A stretch of 64,000 nt of DNA. Source: Gaeumannomyces sp. JS-464. Lineage: Eukaryota; Ascomycota; Sordariomycetes; Magnaporthales; Magnaporthaceae. Position numbers and translations under genes: made by a program. A model generated the notes under the pieces. The model was not told where the DNA came from and did not search any database. It saw only the letters and a list, made by a program, of their open reading frames with translations. The DNA lies in assembly GCA_002197995.1 (NCBI GenBank), contig NGZR01000003.1:1-64000 (forward strand), in the 5' to 3' direction. Shown piece after piece: positions 57,600-64,000 of the stretch (the first letter of the stretch is position 1; every line of letters starts with the position of its first letter).

Positions 57600-58330
57600 A
57601 TTTAAAAGTGGCGGCAAGCTGCCGGCCCCGTTACCGCGTTTGCGAAAATCGGTAGTTTATCGTTTGGTAGCGTAACACGCCGGCAGTCCGGAACGGAGTT
57701 ATTAGGTTTAAACTCGATCCGTATCGAGCGGTGGTCCGAATCGGTTGCTAGCGAAGGGTCGATTTCCGCTGTTGCCAAAAGGGCGTTGGAAAAGGTAAAA
57801 TCCAAAACGCCCCCGTCGTTATGCGTAGGTTGGCTGGTCGGTAAGTAGGAGGAGGTTATAAATTAGCCCATTGGGCTTATCCTAGCCCTATTCCTATTAC
57901 CCCTAACCGGATCCCACGCCGGGAACCTTGCGTTAAAGTCCCCAGCTATAATGCATTTTGCCGTTAGGCGCTAACGTAGTAAAAGGTTTAACGAGGGTTC
58001 CGAAGGGTCCCTTAAAGGCCTATATACGTTAACGAAGGTGCACCCGGCGACGGTAAGCCAAAGGATGTCCCGGGTGTGCTGCCGGCCGGTCCGCTACGGG
58101 CCGAAACCCCGGGTCCTTCCGTACGTAAGTTATTACCCGAGGCCTGGTTTGGTGGTCGTGCCAGCTATTTACCGGAGTAAATAGCTCGTACGACGGGTGG
58201 GTGCAAAGCATAAGCTTCCCTTTCCACGCGCTAAGGGGCTCCTGCATTAGCACCACGTCGATATTTTGGCTTTAAAATAGTTGGAGTAAAGTAGCCCCCG
58301 CTTCCCAGCTACGTCGAACGTTCGCTTGGG
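57600..58330 (-). pseudogene. LINE ORF2 endonuclease (EEP family) remnant, copy 1
   Basis: Minus-strand traces in order: VVLMQEPLSAWKGKLMLCTH near 58256, PVNSWHDHQTRPRVITYVRK, VLDFTFSNALLATAEIDPS and ATDSDHRSIRIEF near 57720. MQEP and SDHRSI correspond to the catalytic Glu and the C-terminal Asp-His of AP-type LINE endonucleases. Confidence 0.82.
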
Positions 58331-58399
58331 CGGCGGTTAAAGCACGGCGTTCGGGGCGAAGCCCCGGGCGCCGGGCCTTATTGCCATGCGTTGTATATC

Positions 58400-60260
58400 C
58401 GGTTGGCTGCTGGCATACGTAAAAGCGGCGTTATGTATTGGGGCTTTGGCCCTGGTTGTTGCCGGCGGTACCGTCGGTTTCCTCCGGGGGGTTTCCGGTT
58501 ATTTCGATAGCCCTTTCGGGCTCGGGGAGGTCCAGTTCCATATCCGCCAGTACTTCGTATTGGTTGTTAAAACTAACCCTAAGTTTTTGGCAGGGTGCTT
58601 TCCCTGTCGGCCGTACGGGCCGCGCCCTCGGGGCCGGCGAATTTGCCGGGCTTTTCTCGGCAGCGTCGGCGGTGGCAGCAGCGGCAGAACGGCGGCGGTA
58701 GCGGAAGCAGCGGCGTTGCCGGTACCGGCCGCGGGATTAGCATTAGCGGTAGCGGTTACAACGGAATTGTCCGTAGTAACCGCGGTTGCAGGAAGGGCGT
58801 TAGCGGTGCGGCAGCGGCGGCCGCGGCGGCCGCGGCGGTGGCGGCGGCGCGGCGGTTCCACCTTTTTTACCGCCGCCCGGTACGCTTGTGCCCTAATTTC
58901 CTAACCGCGCCTTTTTCCCCACGGGTTAAATGCTTTAGCACTCCGTTTACCCGTACGGCTTTATAGGCAGTTCGGGTGGTCGGCTGGGTACGGGCCCGAG
59001 CAGTTCGCGCATTGCGGGGGGCCGTACACGGTTGTACGTGCCGGTCGTCGTTTATTTTCCCGCACCGAAGCACTTATCGGCCCGGGCGCAATTGCGGGCC
59101 ACGTGGAAAGCCGTGGCAGCCAGTGTGCTGGGTAACCGGCGGGTGTCGTTATACGCGGCGTAAAAAGGAAGTGATCCCCAAAGCTTAAACCCGGCCACTT
59201 GCGTATAAAGGGATATAATCCACGATATACGCTTTTAGTGGTCGACGCCGGCCCCGGAAAGCTTAACGTTTACCGGTTTATGCCTTGTTTGGCTTCCACT
59301 TCCTCCCGAACCAATTTATCCGATACCGGGACGCATTGTTTAAAGCCGTTGGTTAAAAAGGTAAGGCAGCCGGAAATTACGTAATTGTACCAAATTTCGG
59401 GCTTTTCGATCCTTTCGGCGTTATATAAACGGCCTAGTTCGGATCGGTATGCAAAAGCCGGCTTTAAATATCGGCCGTTTTTGCTTTTAACACGAACCCG
59501 GTAAGGGATCGGTACGCTTCCGGGACGTCGGCCGTCGTAAACGGCAGGTTTTTGCTGTCGGTAAGGCTTTGCGAATGCTAAAGCCCGTTTTTGGTTAGCC
59601 TAAGCCTGCCGTTTTCCGGGATCCTAACGAACACCCGAAAGTCGGCTTTAACTTGTTAATAGGCGGGGTGCCCGGGAGTTTAGGGCGTACGGCCCCGAAA
59701 AGCCTGTGCGGGTTGTTGGGTTATTAGTGGCCCTCCCGGGCCACGCGTAAGTGGCCGGGGGCGCGCGTTGCGGGGGCTCCGGGGCCCCGTATAAGCTTTT
59801 TTCCTTTTCGGCCGGCGTAGTAGGCCGAAAAGGGCTTGTTTACGTAGTCGATAAAGCAATCTTTCCAGCCGTTAGCTTCGGGGATTGCTTCCGCCGGAAA
59901 GGGAGCAATGCCGGCGTCGATAAATCGGGCTCGTGCGCAAATTAGGGCCGTTTGTTGTTTTTTGCGGCTATAGCTCGCAATAATTTCCTCCGCGGCCGCC
60001 GCGGCCGACCCGACAGGTGGGCGCGTACGCCGGCGTTGGGGAGGGGGGGAGGGGCACTTGTGCCGGTGCTGCCGTCGTGGGAGCCTTCCTGGCCCTATCG
60101 GGCCCTGTTAGGTGTTGCTAATTCCGCAACGGGGACGGCGTAATCGGGTGCTAACGCGCGGGGGGCCCGGGTGGCAGCGACGCGTTCCTCCGGGCCGTTA
60201 GGCCGACGAGGAGGGCGCGCGCCACCTATTGGCCGAAGGGGGGCTGTTGGCAACGGCATG
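58400..60260 (-). pseudogene. LINE ORF1 (gag-like) remnant, copy 1
   Basis: Pro/Ala/Arg-rich coding on the minus strand starting near MPLPTAPLRPIGG (about 60255). A Cys/His-rich stretch near 59060-59130 (with VLRCGKINDDRHVQPC) resembles retroelement zinc knuckles. Then comes a low-complexity Ala/Thr/Asn stretch at 58700-58860 encoded by GCC/GGC-rich repeats. Broken by several stops. Confidence 0.7.
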
Positions 60261-60300
60261 TTGCCGTCGCCAGCGCCGTTAGCGGGCGTGGTTATTAGTG

Positions 60301-60392
60301 TTGGGTCGCTAATTGGCGGGTGTTAAGGATTTGTATGCAATTTGGCAGTGTGCACTAACAGCGCAATGCCAAAAATTGGGGAATTCGAAAAA
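60301..60392. other. Junction between two head-to-tail LINE copies
   Basis: About 90 bp between the 5' end of copy 1 and the 3' end of copy 2. It could be the true 5' leader of copy 1 or residual target DNA; no duplication could be assigned. Confidence 0.4.
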
Positions 60393-60864
60393 GGTGTCCA
60401 AAACAAGGGAGTGAGTAAGTAAGTGAGTATATTTAACGTCAGTAAGTCGGGATTACCAGTCCCTGCCTCCCAAGGGGCATATAACGTGCTAGCGCTACCT
60501 AAGCTAAACATTAGGCTACATGTTGCTATCCGGCGGCTAGCAAAATTAAACCCGAAAGCACACGAAGGTCGGGCCGCGTTCCAGCGCTCCTTGTTAGTAA
60601 GCGGGCAATCGGCGGTAGGGCGTATATATATACGCCAGGGCGTTATAAAGCGCTGCGGGTGGTAATAGTGCGTTCGGCCGGCGAGTATGCCGGTAAAGGG
60701 GTGGGGCCGGGTTTTAGGCTGGAAGGTCCTCGGGACCCCCAGGGCCCGGCCGGAGGTGCGGGGGACTAACGAGCCTACTGTTAATCCTGGTGGTACAAAG
60801 GAAAAAGGTAAAAGGTGTAAAAGAATAAGGAAAAGGATGTATGCGGGCTTTTTAGGCCCTGTTG

Positions 60865-61338
60865 TTATCGTCCAGCGATAGTGTAATAATTGGTAGCTTC
60901 GGCGAACGAAGCAAAAAGGAAAGGCTTTTGAAGTAGCCGTTTCCAATATCCGGGCCTGTCGGAAGCCGGGAAGGGGTCCGCTATAGGCCATTTATTTTCT
61001 GCCGTTTTAGCCAACCTGCAAAATACAGGGTGGGAAGGGGATTTGTTTCTTCCGCAGCGGCACGGGTTATCGTCTTCGTGCTGGAACTTTCGGTGGTACC
61101 AGTCGAAATCCCCGTAACCGGTGCGTGCGGCTATTAGCCGTTGCAGTACCTTCCGGTGCAGTTGTAACGCTTCGGGCGTATGTTGTGGTGCCGGCGGGAG
61201 GCCTATAGCCTTATACCGATCCGGAAAGTTGTTTTTAAACCATGCGTTCCGGGCGTCCCGGGCCGTTTTCCGGGCTAAAGCTTTTACTCCGGCCACCGTT
61301 GGTTTAAAATGTTGGGGTATTGGCAGGGCCGATCCCAA
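60865..61338 (-). pseudogene. LINE ORF2 C-terminal segment, copy 2
   Basis: The longest clean stretch of the C-terminus, 157 codons: LARKTARDARNAWFKNNFP, TGYGDFDWYHRKF, then CRCGRNKSPSHPVFC (C-x-C-x6-H-x3-C) and an end at TNYYTIAGR. The Cys/His unit is the putative nucleic-acid-binding knuckle found at the end of many LINE ORF2 proteins. Confidence 0.8.
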
Positions 61339-61626
61339 CTTTGCTTCGGCGTCTGCCTCTTCGTTTCCGGGGATTCCATATGGCCCGGGGACCAGCGTAC
61401 GCTTGGTGTTTATCCATAAGGCAATGGATTTCTTTAAAAGGCCCCTTGTGAACTATCAGGCCGTGCTTAAACAGCCGTTGGCCGCCGAGGTGTTATCGAG
61501 GCACAAGTGGAAAGTGCAATTGCGGAAGCTCCAAACGGCTTTACGGAGGCCCATCCGGGCCCCTTCCGCCTCGCCGTCGAATACTTCCGCGGGATGCGCC
61601 AACCGGCCGTGCCCGAAAAGTTTGCG

Positions 61627-63612
61627 TTAGCCGGCTTGGTATATTACCCAGCCGTATCCAACTGCTCCGTTCTCTGCTTTGAACCCGTCGCTATATATTA
61701 TAACGTCGGTGGGTGGGAGGGTGCAAAGCCACGCCGTAAATGCTTTAGCGGCTGCTTGCTTTTCTTGTATGGCCACCGTAAGCCCCGTATATTTATAAGG
61801 GAGGTAGGCCGGGCGGGTGCAAGCCGGAAAAAGTCCGGCCGTCCTTTGCAAGGAGGTTGCAAGCCTGCCGGGTAAGCCTGCCCTAGGCCCTCGGGCGTTA
61901 AGGGCCGGCTTGGCCGCTGCGGCCAGGGGGTGTTCTTCCGGAACCGTATTTATACGGGCCGCAAAACGGAGGCGGGCTTGTTCCAAAAGCGCCTGGGCGC
62001 CTGGGATGCCGGATTCGTAATGCAATGCGTTTATCGGTGTGGTTTTCCAAGCTGGGACCACTGCCTTAAGGACGCGGTTAAGGCTTTATCGACCCGATCG
62101 ATTAAATGGCCTTGGCGGATAATTTGCTGTTGTGCCGGCTTGTACGGGTGTGGTTTAGTTTTACCCTATACCATACCTCGGCCCCGTATAAAGCCGTAGG
62201 GATTATAACCGTTGTAACGGCTTTGTAAACCGAATGTGCCGGTATCCCCCCTATCGAATTCGTAAGCCTTCGGAGGTGGTTGGCAACGCTTTGGGCTTTT
62301 GCAGCCCTGTTTTCCACGTGGGCTTTAAAATTAAGCCTTTGGTCGAAAAGGACCCCTAACCACCGTAAAGCTCCTGTAGCTTGTTGTATGGTAAGGCCCT
62401 TCCGCCGTAACCGCTGGGGTTGTGGGATTTCTCCGTTTGGAAAAATGCATAAGCTCGCACTTCCCCGGGTCGAAAGCAACCTTATTAGCCCTGCCCCAAC
62501 GTAGGATTTCCGTAACCGTAGCCCCTGCTTTACGGGAGCACTCCTCCGGAGTGCTACCCGTTACGCAAATGCCTATATCGTCCGCGTATCCGTACCTAAT
62601 CGCTTTTGCTTTGGGTAGGATTTCGGCCATATAAAGCATAAATAGGACCGGTAACGCCGGTAACCCTTGGGGTAGCCCGCAGTCCGGGGAAAAAGGGGGT
62701 GCCGTGGCGTCCTCCAAACGCACTTTAACCACCCTGTTTCCTGCAAAAATAATACCCATCGTACTAACGTTAATCCCAGCCTTGGTTTAAAGCCTTTAAA
62801 GGAGCCTCCGGCGAAGTACGGCGTCGAAAGCCCCTTGTACATCCATGGTAACGAGGGCGGCCGTTTTATGCTTTTGGAAGGCCCGTTCCACCTCGTGGGC
62901 CACGCATGCCGTTAAATCGATGGCGGCCTTTTTCGGGGTAGCCCCGGCGTGTTGCGGGGCTATAAGCCCGTGTTGTAATGCGAGGGATGCCATCCGCGAA
63001 GCCACCAGCCGCTCCAGCCCTTTCCCTAAGCACGGGAGTAAAGCTATCGGGCGGTAGGATTTTGGGTCCGTTAAATCCGTTTTATTCGGCTTTTTAGCAT
63101 AACCACTTCCGCTGTGCGGAAAGGGGCTGGGTGGTGCCCGGCCCTAAGGCAAGCCTCGAAAAAGGCCCTAACGTATTCCCCTATTGCCGGCCACGCCGCT
63201 GTAAGTAGCTTAACCGTTAGGGAATCGACGCCCGGGGCCGTGTTTGCCGTGCCAACGGTGCACTTCCGGCATTCCTTTAAAGGGACGTGGGGGTCCCACG
63301 GGAGTTGTGCGGTCCTTAGGTAGCCCTTTGCTGTAACGGGTCCTCCTGTAAGTCGTCCTCCGCCGTAAACCTACGGAGGATCTTGCGGCCTAATGCTTCC
63401 GCTTTATCCCCTGGGGCTATTATAACCTCCCCGTTAATATTTAACGGGGGAAGCCGTATAGCGGGTGTAAGTTTATGCCACTTTACAGCACGGTATAGCG
63501 CTTTCGGGGAATCCATTTCCTCCAGCACGCTGGCCCAATGCTGTTTTTTAGCCGTCCGAACCGTTGCTTTTAAAGCACGGGCTTCGGCCGTAAAAGGCCC
63601 GCCGTTTCCCAT
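61627..63612 (-). pseudogene. LINE ORF2 RT and RNase H, copy 2
   Basis: RT segments lie at 63612-63316, 63005-62796 and 62759-62331, in different frames owing to small indels. RNase H lies at 62061-61627. The catalytic YADD is intact. In RNase H the SDG of IIYSDG is intact, but the next residue is Phe where copy 1 has Ser. Confidence 0.82.
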
Positions 63613-64000
63613 AGCTTTTGCAAGGTCCCGTTGGGCGTTGGCGCACTTTTCGTTCCACAGGGTTGGCCTTTTCTTTTGGCTTTAGGCCCCCGGCCGAAAG
63701 CCATTAACGCATTTTTTAATAAGTTTGTTAATGCTTCGGCCGCTTTATCCAGGTGTTCCGCAGTGCCTGGGTTTGTAAGTGGTGGCAAGTTGCCGGCCCC
63801 CGTTGCTACCGCGTTTGCGAAAAACGGTAGTTTATCGTTGGTAGCGTAATACGCCGGCAGTCCGGAACGAAGTTATTGCGGTTAGGAATTTCGATCCGTA
63901 TCGAGCGGTGGTCCGAATCGGTTGCTAGCGAAGGGTCGATTTCCGCTGTTGCTAAAAGGGCGTTGGAAAAGGTAAATCCAAAACGCCCCCGTCGTTATGC

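Larger units (their letters stand above)
54303..60300 (-). mobile_element. LINE (Tad1/I-type non-LTR retrotransposon), copy 1, near full length, degenerate
   Basis: Transcribed right to left. ORF1-like Pro/Ala-rich coding and zinc-knuckle traces lie at about 60250-58400, endonuclease at about 58330-57600, reverse transcriptase at about 57360-56400 (GYADDIGICV near 56420), RNase H near 55500-55560 (IIYSDGS), and a C-terminal Cys-rich end near 55000. The 3' end at about 54303-54330 carries a tail of TTAC repeats on the minus strand, typical of Tad-like elements. Many frameshifts and stops are present, but it is less AT-biased than the Gypsy elements. Confidence 0.88.
60393..64000 (-). mobile_element. 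LINE copy 2 (same family), 3' part, truncated by window end
   Basis: Aligns with copy 1 at an offset of about 6.1 kb. It begins with the same 3' sequence GTCCAAAACAAGGGAG plus the GTAAGTAAGTGAG tail on the plus strand. Order on the minus strand: RT (63612-62331, with VTMDVQGAFDAV near 62840 and YGYADDIGICV near 62590), RNase H (IIYSDGFKAENGAVGYGWV near 61690) and a C-terminal CCHC-type unit (CRCGRNKSPSHPVFC near 61020). Frameshifts are present. The 5' part lies beyond 64000. Confidence 0.9.

Noticed and set aside
1..64000. Starship giant transposon or secondary-metabolite cluster
   Set aside because: No tyrosine-recombinase captain, polyketide synthase, peptide synthetase or terpene synthase motif was seen. 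The MFS and GMC genes alone are not enough.
1..64000. CRISPR array or bacterial-type defence locus
   Set aside because: No regularly spaced direct repeats. Introns, RIP and gene families are fungal.

Overview
The window looks like a chromosome segment of a filamentous ascomycete (Pezizomycotina, probably Sordariomycetes; the species cannot be named from sequence alone). Protein genes are GC-rich with short GT..AG introns and CTRAY branch sites. They encode typical fungal families: an NLR-type NACHT protein, a TRK potassium transporter, a GT32 glycosyltransferase and a DUF4360-type secreted protein. They alternate with very AT-rich blocks full of TpA, in which transposons carry dense C-to-T/G-to-A changes. 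That pattern is the signature of repeat-induced point mutation (RIP).

Layout. 1-0.5 kb: RIP-mutated repeat debris. 0.8-3.3 kb: an HD-domain phosphohydrolase and a 14-TM-type MFS transporter (+). 3.5-12.7 kb: one GMC oxidoreductase gene (-) split by a complete 6,970-bp chromodomain Ty3/Gypsy element, with matching 312-bp LTRs and a 5-bp target duplication ACCAG. 13.1-16.1 kb: a Mutator-like (MULE) DNA transposon with 47-bp terminal inverted repeats (TIRs) and target duplication ATCAGTAA. 16.1-23.6 kb: a degenerate NLR gene (-), whose 3' part is split by a 1,861-bp Fot1/pogo element. 24.0-40.6 kb: a quieter gene island with a Golgi-type type II membrane protein, an acyltransferase-3 protein, a GT32 mannosyltransferase-like protein, a multi-pass membrane protein, a TRK transporter and a small secreted protein. 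42.1-42.8 kb: an internally deleted MULE relative with an open 124-codon ORF. 43.2-43.9 kb: a small conserved-looking hypothetical gene. 44.1-54.2 kb: a pogo-type transposon with ~110-bp TIRs that hosts a nested 7,183-bp chromodomain Gypsy element (428-429-bp LTRs, target duplication TGTAT). 54.3 kb to the end: two head-to-tail copies of a Tad/I-type LINE on the minus strand, the second running out of the window.

The three genes at 24-32 kb (type II propeller-like protein, O-acyltransferase, GT32) could act together on cell-surface or secreted glycans; this is inferred from position and family. The accessory left half shows transposons repeatedly breaking genes. Most single-copy genes also carry one or more single-base frameshifts within otherwise well-conserved reading frames. 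I read these mainly as assembly or homopolymer errors, with real decay certain only for the GMC gene and likely for the NLR gene. I found no CRISPR array, rRNA or tRNA gene.
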